A stretch of 54,358 nt of DNA from Planctomycetota bacterium (GTDB lineage: Bacteria; Planctomycetota; Planctomycetia; Gemmatales; Gemmataceae), in assembly GCA_016191165.1 (NCBI GenBank), contig JACPPF010000140.1:1-54358 (forward strand), written 5' to 3'. The position numbers and the translations under genes were made by a program. The notes beneath the pieces are model-generated. The model saw nothing but the letters and a program-made list of their open reading frames with translations, ran no database searches and was not told the origin of the DNA. Every line of letters starts with the position of its first letter. Positions within the stretch are counted from its first letter, which is position 1. This document shows positions 9,294 through 18,345 of the stretch, piece by piece.

Positions 9294-10169
9294 ATGCCAA
9301 GCCGCGCCGCCACCGAGTATCGTTACGAAAAACTGACCTGGCCCGAGATCAACGATGCCGTCGATCTGGGTAAAGTCTGCATCCTGCCATGCGGCGCTGT
9401 CGAGCAACACGGGCCGCATTTGCCGCTGGATGTCGATCTCGTCTGTCCCGGCGGCATTGCCAAGGGCGCGGGGCAAGCGATGGCTGACAAGATTCTCGTC
9501 CTGCCAATTGTCGCCTATGGGTATACCGGGCATGTGATGGATTTCCCCGGCACCATCAATAATGACTTCGAGCACTTCATGCACCACGTTTTGGATATCA
9601 CCAAGTCGCTCGCCTATCACGGGTTCAAAAAGATCATCCTCCTCAACGGCCACGGCTCAAATTGGCCGAACCTCGACCTGGTCGCGCGCCGCACGAATTT
9701 GGAGACCGATGCCGAATGTGTGCCGATTTGCTGGTGGCAACTCCTGAGCGTGGACAAGGCGTTCATGCCGAGCTGGCGCGAGAGCAAATTCCCCGGCGGT
9801 TGCGCCCATGCGTGCGAACTCGAAACGTCGCTGTACCTCTACCTCGACGGCGACAACGTGCGCAAAGACCTGATCAAGAGCGGCGACATCAGCTTCAACA
9901 ACGACAACAGCCCTTTCAACTGGGTAGACCTGTTCGGCGCCGGCCCGGCAACGTGCGTGTCGTGGACGAGCAGCTATAGCGACACCGGCGTCCTGGGTGA
10001 AGCGGAACTCGCGACTGCCGAAAAGGGCAAGCGAGCGTATGAAGAAGCGGTGAAGCAACTGTGCCGCTACGTGGCGTATTTTCAACCCCGTGCCAAAGAC
10101 GTGCGCAAAGATCATCATCGCAAACCGCCGACGATGCCAATCCCGTGGGGCCAGCGGCCGGTGCAATAA
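9294..10169 (+). CDS. Creatininase family amidohydrolase
   Basis: This is a 291-residue metal-dependent amidohydrolase of the creatininase / ArfB-type family, which opens or cleaves cyclic or formyl amides. Metal-ligand motifs are visible: PCGAVEQHGPHLPLDVD (about 32-48, with Glu37, His39 and Asp46/48) and LLNGHGSN (116-123). Length fits the family (about 240-300). The start has weak spacing but agrees with the family N-terminus (YEKLTWPEI). It is followed by a hairpin at 10176-10208. The substrate cannot be assigned from sequence. Confidence 0.92.
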   Translation: MPSRAATEYRYEKLTWPEINDAVDLGKVCILPCGAVEQHGPHLPLDVDLVCPGGIAKGAGQAMADKILVLPIVAYGYTGHVMDFPGTINNDFEHFMHHVLDITKSLAYHGFKKIILLNGHGSNWPNLDLVARRTNLETDAECVPICWWQLLSVDKAFMPSWRESKFPGGCAHACELETSLYLYLDGDNVRKDLIKSGDISFNNDNSPFNWVDLFGAGPATCVSWTSSYSDTGVLGEAELATAEKGKRAYEEAVKQLCRYVAYFQPRAKDVRKDHHRKPPTMPIPWGQRPVQ

Positions 10170-10175
10170 TCCTCC

Positions 10176-10208
10176 AGCCCGCCGTTACGCACACGTAACC
10201 TACGGGCT
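10176..10208 (+). terminator. Hairpin after the creatininase gene
   Basis: Stem agcccg/cgggct plus gttac/gtaac with loop gcacac begins 6 bases after the stop codon. It lacks a T-tract, so termination is only suggested. Confidence 0.4.
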
Positions 10209-10311
10209 CACAAGCGACAACAATCCTCACACAAACTTCATTAGCGTTTTCGACACCGGTTGATAACATCCACCCTTTTACGATGACCTCGTACATCGAA
10301 AGGGGTGCCCC

Positions 10312-11169
10312 GTGAGGACCGCCGGGTTTTTGGTATGCGCATTGTTTCTGCTCTTCGTCGCCCTGGGTTGTCAGCGCGAATCGCCGCCAGTCGCCAAGGC
10401 AAGTCCGAACGACGATCGCGACAAGCCGCCTGGGCAATCGATCAAGAAATTGGCCAGCGACGAAAACGTGAAGACGAAGGATGCCCGTAAAGACAAGGTG
10501 AAAGATCGCGTGGCCAGGGCGGACGACGCCAGGGTCAAGAAAGGCGAAGCGGCTGCGGATGAAAAAAAGAACCCCGCCAGCAAACCCGCGAGCGACCCTC
10601 TTGCCAAGGCGATGCCCCTGCACGCGCCGCCCCTTGGCGTGGGAACGCCGCAAAGCCCGATATGGCCGGACCTGAGTGAGTTCGCCGAACGCATGCGTGG
10701 CATCGCCACGAACGAGCGGGCGATCAAGTTCGGTCTGTCGCCCTTGTATCGCGCGACGTTCAGCACGCGCAACTTCAGGCAAGATGTACCGCTCAAGTGG
10801 GCATCCGGTCGAAACGCGGTGGTATTCGCTGGCCGATACGACCCCATCAAACAGCTCAACACGTGGGATTTCTTTTTTTGGTTTCAGAACAAGGGCAACC
10901 GGTTTGTCAACGGCAAGTTCTTCGCGGAAGCGCGCGACGTCTGCTTCATCACAGTCCCCTTGCCAATGGACGCCGACGTCGCCAGCGCGTGGAATAGCGC
11001 TCTTCAGGCGGGAAACCTGGAGGTGACGGTCTGGTTTCGTCTGGAGCGTGTGGCTCGTAAGCGCTGGGCCGTTTTGCCGGATGAATTAATGCCGGGGCGG
11101 TTATATCACGACCTGGCGTTCGACGCCAAGCTGTTGGGTTTTGAGAGCAACGTGGGCAAGGTGAAGTGA
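10312..11169 (+). CDS. Putative lipoprotein of unknown function
   Basis: This is a 285-residue protein starting at GTG. The N-terminus MRTAGFLVCALFLLFVALGC is a signal peptide ending in a lipobox (VALGC), so residue 20 should be lipidated. A charged, Lys/Asp/Ala-rich linker (about 25-100) is followed by a globular part with aromatic beta-strand patterns (WDFFFWF, VTVWFRLERV). No known domain was recognised. The linker suggests it spans away from the membrane. It lies tail-to-tail with the kinase-PilZ gene. Confidence 0.82.
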   Translation: MRTAGFLVCALFLLFVALGCQRESPPVAKASPNDDRDKPPGQSIKKLASDENVKTKDARKDKVKDRVARADDARVKKGEAAADEKKNPASKPASDPLAKAMPLHAPPLGVGTPQSPIWPDLSEFAERMRGIATNERAIKFGLSPLYRATFSTRNFRQDVPLKWASGRNAVVFAGRYDPIKQLNTWDFFFWFQNKGNRFVNGKFFAEARDVCFITVPLPMDADVASAWNSALQAGNLEVTVWFRLERVARKRWAVLPDELMPGRLYHDLAFDAKLLGFESNVGKVK

Positions 11170-11230
11170 GTGGAGTTTCGCAAAGGGCACGGATCTTCGC
11201 CACGAATTCAATTGGCCCCGCCATGTTGAG

Positions 11231-12481
11231 TCAGCGCATTTTCGTTCGTTCCATCAGATCGCTGATGAGGCCGTTCAACTCTTCGTCCGTGAACGGATGA
11301 ACGAATTCACACCCATGAATCCAGAGCTTGTTGTCGGCCGGCTTGATCCAGCGCACGCGCGCGAGTTGGGGGACGACGTCCTCGCACAGATCGCTGGACA
11401 ACGCGACCTGGAGGACGATTCCCGGCTCGAAACGGCGATTGCATTGCAGGCACAATCCCGTTGTGGACAGGTCGATCACGGCCGAGTCCCAGACCTGGGC
11501 GGCGGAACCGAGCGCTGGCCGGCAGTTCCCGGGGACGTCGGTTTCAAAGCGCAGCGCCTTGCGGCGTTCTTGGCCGGTTTTCTTGCTCACCTTCGTCGGG
11601 CCTTGTTGTGTCGGGCCGCCGGGCAGCCGCAAGTCCGCGGGGAAACTTTTCCAGCCCGTCAGGTAGGCAACAAACTCGCTCACCGATTTGGGCCGGCGCG
11701 CCGGGTCAGCCTGGAGTGCCATGCGAATCGCCAGATCGACCGCTGGCCGAATTCCCGGTAACTTGCTGATCGAGGCGTCGTACTGGTTTGTCATTTTTCG
11801 ATGAAGCAGTGTGGTTATCGTCCCCGTGCCAAAGGGACATTCGCCAGTCAGAGCCGTGTGAAGGGTTGCGGCGAGGGAATAAACGTCACAGCGCTCGTCC
11901 GCGGTGCTGGCGTCTTCAAATTGTTCGGGCGCCGCGAAATGTAGCGAGCCCAACGCCATCTTGGTCTTTGTCAGCCGGCTCAGGGAACCGAGGTCTTTGA
12001 TTAAGCCCAAATCGGCGAGCTTGATCTGCCCGTTGGCCCCCACGAGGATGTTAGCCGGTTTGACATCGCGATGGATGATCTGACGCTTGTGCAAATAAAT
12101 CAACGCATCCGCGATCGGGAGAATCGCCGAGAGCGCTTCGTGTTCGCGCAGGTGTTTTTTTTGGGTGATGGCCTCAGTCAAGCTGCAACCTTCGATGTAC
12201 TCCATGACGAGAAAGGGAAGCTGTCCGTGGGTACCGTAGTCGAAGAACTTCACCAGATTCCGATGAGATAAAACCTTGGCGGTGGCGTATTCCAGCTCAA
12301 AGCGCCTGACGAGCTGGGGATCGCCAACAACCGCGCGGGATGCCAGTTTGATAGCGACGATCTCATCCGTCACGGGATTTCGCGCCTTGAAGACCGTACT
12401 CATGCCGCCCTGGCCGATTTTCGACAGCACCTCGAATCTGCCGATTTGGGGAACACCTTGTTTTGGGATGAGCGAGGTCAT
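11231..12481 (-). CDS. Ser/Thr protein kinase fused to a C-terminal PilZ domain
   Basis: This is a 416-residue soluble fusion. The kinase domain (about 15-275) shows GQGGMS (23-28), Lys45 in VAIKLA, HRDVKPAN (137-144), DLG in place of DFG (157-159) and APEQ. After a linker, residues about 300-410 look like a PilZ c-di-GMP receptor domain: ERRKALRFE with the RxxxR element (Arg307/Arg311) and DLSTTG (337-342) for the D/NxSxxG element. The kinase would phosphorylate Ser/Thr under possible c-di-GMP control. It is divergent from the GGDEF-PilZ gene at 12813, whose C-terminus looks homologous. No transmembrane segment is seen. Confidence 0.9.
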   Translation of the reverse strand: MTSLIPKQGVPQIGRFEVLSKIGQGGMSTVFKARNPVTDEIVAIKLASRAVVGDPQLVRRFELEYATAKVLSHRNLVKFFDYGTHGQLPFLVMEYIEGCSLTEAITQKKHLREHEALSAILPIADALIYLHKRQIIHRDVKPANILVGANGQIKLADLGLIKDLGSLSRLTKTKMALGSLHFAAPEQFEDASTADERCDVYSLAATLHTALTGECPFGTGTITTLLHRKMTNQYDASISKLPGIRPAVDLAIRMALQADPARRPKSVSEFVAYLTGWKSFPADLRLPGGPTQQGPTKVSKKTGQERRKALRFETDVPGNCRPALGSAAQVWDSAVIDLSTTGLCLQCNRRFEPGIVLQVALSSDLCEDVVPQLARVRWIKPADNKLWIHGCEFVHPFTDEELNGLISDLMERTKMR

Positions 12482-12812
12482 CGATCCGTTTTCACTTTCT
12501 TGAATCCGTGTCCAACACGTCGGCGCCGCTTCGGAATGGCCTGTTGCTGAAAGGATACCTCACGAAGTCCTCCGCCGCACCTGGGGGTTCCCCTGAAATC
12601 TCGCTTGGCACTTCACCTGACGCGCGCCTGGATGGTTAACGGATTGAAATGCAAGGAGTTATGACATTGGGACCGGCAAACGCCCAGCCGGGAAACGACG
12701 ACGACTTTAGCCAAAGGACGTATTATTTCGCTCCATCCACGGCGCGACGCCAAAAGGAATGTTATGCTTTCCTTGTGCAAACCAAGCCCGTTTGGCTGGC
12801 CGAATAAACACC
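12482..12812. other. Shared divergent promoter region of the two PilZ-containing genes
   Basis: This is about 330 bp between the kinase-PilZ gene (minus) and the GGDEF-PilZ gene (plus). It must hold both promoters. I did not find a convincing -35/-10 pair on either strand. The start of the GGDEF gene could extend to 12759. Confidence 0.45.
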
Positions 12813-14105
12813 ATGATAAAGCCCAACATGATTTCTGAATCGTCCCAAAAAGCCCTGAAAGGCTCACCGCGGTTGCTGGGGCAAGACCACGCCAGGCACG
12901 CCGATCAGGTGTTTCTTGGCGGCTGGCACGGCCTGGTGCTTGGCGTTGCGTGCCTGGCGCTGGTCGCAATCATTGCTCTTCTCGATTTGGCGACCGGACC
13001 CGAATTGTCGTTCGCGATATTTTACCTCGTGCCAATTGCATTGGCTGCCTGGTGGGGCGGATTTGCGCAAGGAATCCTTTTCTCGGTGGCATGTGCCGTG
13101 GGCTGGCATTTCGTCGAGGCTGCCGACGGTTCCACATTCACGCCCGCGATTCAATTGTGGAACGGCACGGCGCGCTTCGGCATCTTCATCATCACGTCCA
13201 GCCTGCTGTCGCGTTTGAGGCTAAGCCTCTACCTGGAAAAAAAATTGGCTCGTTCCGATCCACTCACCGGTGCGGTGAATGGCCGAACCTTTTACGAAAA
13301 GTTCAGCCTGACGATTGAACATGCCTTGCGGGCCAATCAACCGCTTACGCTGGCGTACATCGATCTGGACCAGTTCAAATGGATCAACGACAACCTGGGC
13401 CATCCGGTGGGAGATCGGCTGTTGTGTGATCTGGTGCGAGTCGTTCAAGAGAATACGCGGGCGATCGATTTGCTGGCGCGCCTGGGCGGGGACGAATTCG
13501 CCTTGCTCCTCACGGATTGCGGGGAAGCCGATGCCCGCGCGACGCTGGAGCGGATTCGCGAGCGCTTCGTGCAAGAGACGCGCAAGAAAAAATGGCCCGT
13601 GACGCTCAGCATCGGCGCAGCCACCTTTTCGACGCCGGCGCGGGACATCGACAGCCTGGTACGCAAAGTGGACGAACTGATGTACCGGGCGAAAAAAGCG
13701 GGCAAGAACCGGGTGGTTCACCAAAACATGGGCGAGAGCGTGGAGGTCAAGGCCCCGTCCAAGTTGATCGAACGCCGGGCGACGGCACGCGTGTTGTGCG
13801 ATCGCATGGCCCGAATTCGCTCGCGCGACGATCAACCCTGTCACGATGAGTTTGCCCGGGTCCGCGACATTTCCGCCAGCGGCCTGTGCCTGTTCCTTGA
13901 GAGTCCGATGGCCGAGAACACACTCCTCGCAATCGAACCGTTGCACGAATGCGGGGCGGTGACGCTGGTCGTGCGCGTGATGTGGTCGGTGGAGGAAAAC
14001 GGCGGCTGGCTCCACGAATGCGTGCTGCCAAACCGCCTCACGTCGGAGGAACTACGGTTTTGGGTCAACGAGACGACGGCGGAGTCGTGCCACGATTGCT
14101 TTTGA
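12813..14105 (+). CDS. Membrane diguanylate cyclase (GGDEF) with C-terminal PilZ-like domain
   Basis: This 430-residue protein makes c-di-GMP from two GTP. Four hydrophobic segments (about 38-142) form a membrane sensor. The GGDEF domain (about 150-305) has DLDQFKWINDNLGH, the intact active site RLGGDEF (223-229) and, five residues upstream, RAID (216-219), an RxxD I-site for product inhibition. The last 110 residues read as a PilZ-like domain: IERRATAR and DISASGLCL. That segment resembles the PilZ end of the divergent kinase (xxGLCL, VRVxW, a closing EEL helix). An upstream ATG at 12759 would add 18 residues that do not look like protein; no start has a good ribosome site. Confidence 0.91.
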   Translation: MIKPNMISESSQKALKGSPRLLGQDHARHADQVFLGGWHGLVLGVACLALVAIIALLDLATGPELSFAIFYLVPIALAAWWGGFAQGILFSVACAVGWHFVEAADGSTFTPAIQLWNGTARFGIFIITSSLLSRLRLSLYLEKKLARSDPLTGAVNGRTFYEKFSLTIEHALRANQPLTLAYIDLDQFKWINDNLGHPVGDRLLCDLVRVVQENTRAIDLLARLGGDEFALLLTDCGEADARATLERIRERFVQETRKKKWPVTLSIGAATFSTPARDIDSLVRKVDELMYRAKKAGKNRVVHQNMGESVEVKAPSKLIERRATARVLCDRMARIRSRDDQPCHDEFARVRDISASGLCLFLESPMAENTLLAIEPLHECGAVTLVVRVMWSVEENGGWLHECVLPNRLTSEELRFWVNETTAESCHDCF

Positions 14106-14110
14106 CCAGG

Positions 14111-15865
14111 CTATTTGATTTTACCTATCTGCACATAGCGGGCGCCTGCGGACGTGGCGCCGTCGACGATTCGTGCCTCCACCTGGATTGGTCCGGCAAT
14201 CAAGTCCATGCCGCGAAACAACACCGCCTTCTGGTTCGGCATCGCCTTGCTTGAAAACATCTTCTGGCCGATCAGCAAGCGCACGCTCGCCTGGTTACCC
14301 GCGGGCTTGAGCAGCGTCACTTCAACGTCGTAACGCCCGGCCTGGTCAACCTGAATAAGCCAATGGCCGATGCTCTTGGGCGTCCATCCGGCTTGCGGAC
14401 CGCGCCAGTCCTGGCGAGTCAGCACCGTCGGGTTCTCCTCTTCCGAGCCGACGACAATCCGCGGCGGCGCAAATCCGCGCGTGCTGGCCACGTCCTTGAA
14501 CCAGGTTTCGTATTCTTTTTTCAACTTCGCGACGACGTCGGGTTTTTGTACTGCCAGATCGTTCCTTTCGTGCGGATCATTCTCGATATCGAACAAGAGC
14601 ACCTTGTTGCGATCGAATTTCGAGTTCTCCCCGACGCCGACGGGTTGGACCAGGCGATAGCGCTGCGACCGCGCCGCGAAGGCGCGATACATCTGGGGCA
14701 CATCGCCGCGATGCCATTGAAAAAAAAGCGTGCGCTCGGGCCAGGCAACTTGTTGGCCTTTCCACAACGGCAGCAGGCTTTTGCCATCGATCTTGCGATC
14801 CTTCGGCAACGTGCCGCCGCAAACCTCCACGATCGTCGGCGTGATGTCGATATGGGCGGCGACCCGGTCAATATCGCGATCTCCCTTGAACCCCGCCGGC
14901 CAACTCACGAAAAACGGCACGCGCGTGCCGCCTTCAAAAACGGTCCCCTTGCGGCCACGCAGGCCGAAAACGAACCGGGGTTGCTGCGGACCGTTATCGC
15001 TCAAAAAGATGATGATGGTATCGTCGGCAATGCCGAGCTTGTCGAGCACCGCGAACAGTCGGCCGACGTTGTCGTCGATGTTGGTGATCATGCCATAGAT
15101 TTTGGCGGTCTCGTCGAGGTTAACTTTGCCCTGAATTGGGAAGCCCACCTTCGGGAAATCGCCAGCCTTGATCTGGTCCTTGTACATGCGATAGTACTTG
15201 TCGGGCACCTGGAGCGGCGTGTGCGGGCAGTTGAATGGCAGGTAACAAAGGAACGGCCCATCGCGGCTCTTCTTGATGAAGTCAATGGCCGCGTCGGTGA
15301 GGATGTCGCTGATGTATCCGTCCTTCTTGACGGCTTTGCCGTTGTGAAGGAGGATGGGGTTGAAATAGCTTTCGCCGCCAGGAGGATCGGAGGGCTGCCC
15401 GATGCCGCCTCCTTTGAGGACAAGCGATTCGGTGAAACCCTGATCGATTGCGCGAAGCGGGTAGTTGTCGCCCAGATGCCATTTGCCGAAGATACCGGTG
15501 CGATAGCCGAGGGCGCGCAGGATTTCCGCAAGGGTGATTTCATCGGGATGCATCATCGCCCGCCCGATGAAGGTATCGACGACGCCGGTGCGGTAGTTGT
15601 AGCGCCCGGTCATCAGGCTGGCGCGCGTCGGGGCACAGACGGGCGAGACGTGGAAGTTTCTCATGCGGATGCCTTTTTTGGCGAACCTGTCGATATGCGG
15701 CGTCTTGATGACCGGGTTGCCGTGACAACTGAGATCGCCAAAGCCCTGGTCATCGGTCATGATGACGATGACGTTCGGCCGCTTCGCTTTCTTTGGCGTT
15801 TGGCCGTGAACGAACGGCACGCATGAGACGGCAATCGAGACGGCGAACAAGAATCGAATGAACAT
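14111..15865 (-). CDS. Secreted arylsulfatase-family sulfatase
   Basis: This is a 584-residue sulfatase that hydrolyses sulfate esters outside the cytoplasm. The start at MFIRFLFAV is chosen because a signal peptide (1-21, cleaved after VHG) follows at once and ggaa stands in front; the longer frame adds 30 unlikely residues. The calcium-binding N-terminus NVIVIMTDDQGFGD (31-44), the formylglycine motif CAPTR (77-81, Cys77 to be oxidised) and GKWHLG are intact. A C-terminal beta region of about 110 residues follows the catalytic part. No formylglycine-generating enzyme is in the window. The polymer attacked is unknown; planctomycetes use such enzymes on algal sulfated polysaccharides. Confidence 0.94.
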   Translation of the reverse strand: MFIRFLFAVSIAVSCVPFVHGQTPKKAKRPNVIVIMTDDQGFGDLSCHGNPVIKTPHIDRFAKKGIRMRNFHVSPVCAPTRASLMTGRYNYRTGVVDTFIGRAMMHPDEITLAEILRALGYRTGIFGKWHLGDNYPLRAIDQGFTESLVLKGGGIGQPSDPPGGESYFNPILLHNGKAVKKDGYISDILTDAAIDFIKKSRDGPFLCYLPFNCPHTPLQVPDKYYRMYKDQIKAGDFPKVGFPIQGKVNLDETAKIYGMITNIDDNVGRLFAVLDKLGIADDTIIIFLSDNGPQQPRFVFGLRGRKGTVFEGGTRVPFFVSWPAGFKGDRDIDRVAAHIDITPTIVEVCGGTLPKDRKIDGKSLLPLWKGQQVAWPERTLFFQWHRGDVPQMYRAFAARSQRYRLVQPVGVGENSKFDRNKVLLFDIENDPHERNDLAVQKPDVVAKLKKEYETWFKDVASTRGFAPPRIVVGSEEENPTVLTRQDWRGPQAGWTPKSIGHWLIQVDQAGRYDVEVTLLKPAGNQASVRLLIGQKMFSSKAMPNQKAVLFRGMDLIAGPIQVEARIVDGATSAGARYVQIGKIK

Positions 15866-15981
15866 GGTGGCTTTTTCCGTCGGATTAGGGCACAATACTC
15901 GTTGTGAATTCGGCCTTGCGATCATCGCACAACGGTTTGAGGTTTTCATCAACATTTCCCGCCTTTTTTGAGAGGTGCTGC

Positions 15982-16794
15982 ATGTGGACGAGTTCAGTCT
16001 TGATGGTGGCCTTTCTGCTGCCGGCCACGGGTGATTTCGCCTCCGGCCCGCAAGTCGGCGACAAGCTCCCCGATTTCAAAAGCCATGCGTTTTCCGGAGA
16101 CGACGCGGGCAAGGAGTTCAAAATCCTCGGCAAGACCAAGGGCGGGCCCACGCTGCTAATCTTCATGCACGCGACTGCGGAAAAATTCAGCATCACGCGC
16201 CCTGGGAATCAATTCTTGAGGCCGGTGGATGCGTATGCGGCCACGCAGAAGAAGCTTGCCGCCAATATTGTCTGGGTCACGGGCGACAAAGAAAAGGTCG
16301 AAGGCTGGCTGAAGTTGACCGACGCGCTGAAGCTACAAACGCCGGTCAGCATTTGTCTGGAAGGCGGCAAAGACGGCCCGGCCACCTATGGCCTCAACGA
16401 CAAGGTTCAGATCACGGTCCTGGTTTGCAAAGACAACAAGGTCATCAACAACTTCGCCCTGACCGACCCCAACGCCAACGATTCACGCAAGGTAATCGTG
16501 GCCGTCGCCAAGGTCCTTGGCAAGGCGCCGCCCAAGGAAGAAAAACAGCCGGCCAAGAAACGGCCGATCAAGAAAGGCAAGGAACGCTCCCCGGAGTTGC
16601 AAAAACTGATGCGCAGCATTATTCAAAAGGACAATAGCGCGGACGACGTAAAGGGCATTGCCGAAAAAATGGCGAAGTGGGCAGGCGATGACGCGAAAAA
16701 GCTGGCCGAGCTGCGCGACTTCGCGGCCCTTGTCGTGCGCCTGGGTTATGGCAACGAGCACGCGCAAGCGGCTTTGAAGAAGCTGGCGAAATAA
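15982..16794 (+). CDS. Secreted thioredoxin/peroxiredoxin-fold protein lacking CxxC
   Basis: This is a 270-residue protein. The start at MWTSSVLM is set by gagaggtg 5 bases upstream and gives a clean signal peptide (to about residue 20). VGDKLPDFKSHAF and GGPTLLIFMHA resemble the opening of AhpC/TSA-type redoxin domains, but the CxxC position reads MHATAEKF, so redox activity of the usual kind is not expected. After residue 180 comes a lysine-rich linker and a short helical tail. It is divergent from the sulfatase and 87 bases before the DUF1501 gene on the same strand. The role may be structural or binding; this is inferred. Confidence 0.75.
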   Translation: MWTSSVLMVAFLLPATGDFASGPQVGDKLPDFKSHAFSGDDAGKEFKILGKTKGGPTLLIFMHATAEKFSITRPGNQFLRPVDAYAATQKKLAANIVWVTGDKEKVEGWLKLTDALKLQTPVSICLEGGKDGPATYGLNDKVQITVLVCKDNKVINNFALTDPNANDSRKVIVAVAKVLGKAPPKEEKQPAKKRPIKKGKERSPELQKLMRSIIQKDNSADDVKGIAEKMAKWAGDDAKKLAELRDFAALVVRLGYGNEHAQAALKKLAK

Positions 16795-16881
16795 ACTCGT
16801 GCATTGATCCGCCCCGCCGAAGGCGTGCGTGTCCGAGGCTGCTCCTCGGTCGGCAAGAAGCCAGTACGATTTGGAAACACC

Positions 16882-18309
16882 ATGAAACGAAGCGCATGTC
16901 CCAATTTCATGTTCAACCCCACCGTCCACCGCCGCGAGTTCCTGCGCGCCGGGGCGCTTAGCCTGTTCGGCCTTGGCTTGCCACAGATGTTGCAAGCCCG
17001 TTCCCCTCACCCCCAACCCCTCTCCCGCGAGGGGAGAGGGGAACCAAGGCGAGCCAAGTCGTGCATCCTTTTGTTCATGTGGGGCGGTCCGGCGCAGCAA
17101 GACACTTGGGACATGAAACCCGATGTGCCGGAAGTCTATCGCGGTGAATTTCGCCCGATCGCGACCAGCGTTCCTGGCCTGCAAATCTGCGAGCATTTGC
17201 CACGCCTCGGCCAGCGCGCCCATCAACTCGCGCTGATTCGCTCGATGACGCACAACAACGTCGATCACACCAGGGCCACGCATTTTCTGCTGACCGGCAA
17301 ACCGCCGCCGGCTGGCGAACTCGGCGACGATTGGCCCAGCTACGGCGCCATCCTCTCAAAGCTCGGCCGGGGCAGGGGACCGCTGCCGCCGTTCGTGTCG
17401 ATGATGCCCGTGGTGCCCAACGGCTCGCCGCGTTTCGTGGAGCAAAGCCACGGCCAGGGCGCCGGCTGGCTGGGTCCGATGTACAACCCGATGCGCATCG
17501 ACGCCGACGCTTCGCTGCCGAGTTATCGTGTTGGGGAATTCGCCCTGTCCGCCGACATGACCGCCCTGCGTGCTGGCGGGCGCCAGCGGCTCGTGCGCAG
17601 CCTCGATCGACAAGTTCGCACGATCGAACAGCACGCCCAGGTTCAGGCGATGAGCTCGCATTACGATCGCGCCTTCTCGATCCTCGCCCGGCCCCAGGTG
17701 ACGCGCGCTTTCGACTTGACCCAGGAGCCTCGCCATGTTCGCGAACGCTACGGTATGAACATCCACGGCCAATCGGTGCTGCAGGCGCGGCGCCTCGTCG
17801 AGGCGGGCGTGCCGATCGTCACCGTCTTTTGGCCCAACGACGGCATCACTAACGTCAGCGTCTACTGGGACACGCACAACCGCAACTTCATCGACCTACG
17901 CGAACGGCTCTGTCCCGTCACCGATCTCGCGTTCTCGGCATTGCTCGACGATCTCGACCAACGCGGGATGTTGGACGAGACGCTCGTTGTGTGGACGGGC
18001 GAAATGGGCAGAACGCCAAGAGTCGGCCAATCGGTGGTCGGCGGGGCAGGGGCCGGACGTGATGGCCGCGACCACTGGGGCAAGGTGTTCACCAGCGTAC
18101 TGGCCGGCGGCGGCATCCGCGGCGGCGTGGTGCATGGCTCCAGCGACCGCTACGCCGCCGAACCCGCGTCGAATCCGACGCCGCCCGCTGATTTAGCGGC
18201 GACGATTTATCACTGCCTCGGCGTCGATCCGCGCATGGAGGTGCGCGACCGCCTGAGCCGGCCGGTGACGCTGTGCGAGGGGCAGGTGATTGAGGCGTTG
18301 CTGCGTTAG
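16882..18309 (+). CDS. DUF1501 domain protein with in-frame repeat peptide
   Basis: This is a 476-residue DUF1501 protein. The start at MKRSACPNF is preferred (ggaaa 8 bases upstream); ATG 16909 is an alternative, and the longer frame to 16804 adds junk. The Tat motif HRREFLRAGAL is followed by a hydrophobic stretch. Directly after it, residues about 41-54 (SPHPQPLSREGRGE) are encoded by a palindromic repeat (17003-17041). The mature domain then starts with CILLFMWGGPAQQDTWDMKP and has VVWTGEMGRTP and GRDHWG later. Apart from the insert the protein is of usual length and looks complete. The gene stands near a sulfatase and not near a DUF1553 gene. Confidence 0.92.
   Translation: MKRSACPNFMFNPTVHRREFLRAGALSLFGLGLPQMLQARSPHPQPLSREGRGEPRRAKSCILLFMWGGPAQQDTWDMKPDVPEVYRGEFRPIATSVPGLQICEHLPRLGQRAHQLALIRSMTHNNVDHTRATHFLLTGKPPPAGELGDDWPSYGAILSKLGRGRGPLPPFVSMMPVVPNGSPRFVEQSHGQGAGWLGPMYNPMRIDADASLPSYRVGEFALSADMTALRAGGRQRLVRSLDRQVRTIEQHAQVQAMSSHYDRAFSILARPQVTRAFDLTQEPRHVRERYGMNIHGQSVLQARRLVEAGVPIVTVFWPNDGITNVSVYWDTHNRNFIDLRERLCPVTDLAFSALLDDLDQRGMLDETLVVWTGEMGRTPRVGQSVVGGAGAGRDGRDHWGKVFTSVLAGGGIRGGVVHGSSDRYAAEPASNPTPPADLAATIYHCLGVDPRMEVRDRLSRPVTLCEGQVIEALLR
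17003..17041. repeat. GC-rich palindromic repeat inside the DUF1501 gene
   Basis: The unit is cctcacccccaacccctctccc followed by a short loop and gggagagggg; the inner 10-bp arms are at 17017-17026 and 17032-17041. It keeps the reading frame and falls between the Tat signal and the mature domain. A near-identical unit in opposite orientation lies in the Lhr gene (25680-25719). Confidence 0.75.
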
Positions 18310-18345
18310 CGTGATAGGATGGCATGGGCATGCTGGAGTCAATCC

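Noticed and set aside
14363-15826. A 487-codon open frame on the plus strand
   Set aside because: It lies opposite the sulfatase gene, whose FGly and calcium motifs are intact; the frame is a shadow of GC-rich codon bias and shows no domain.
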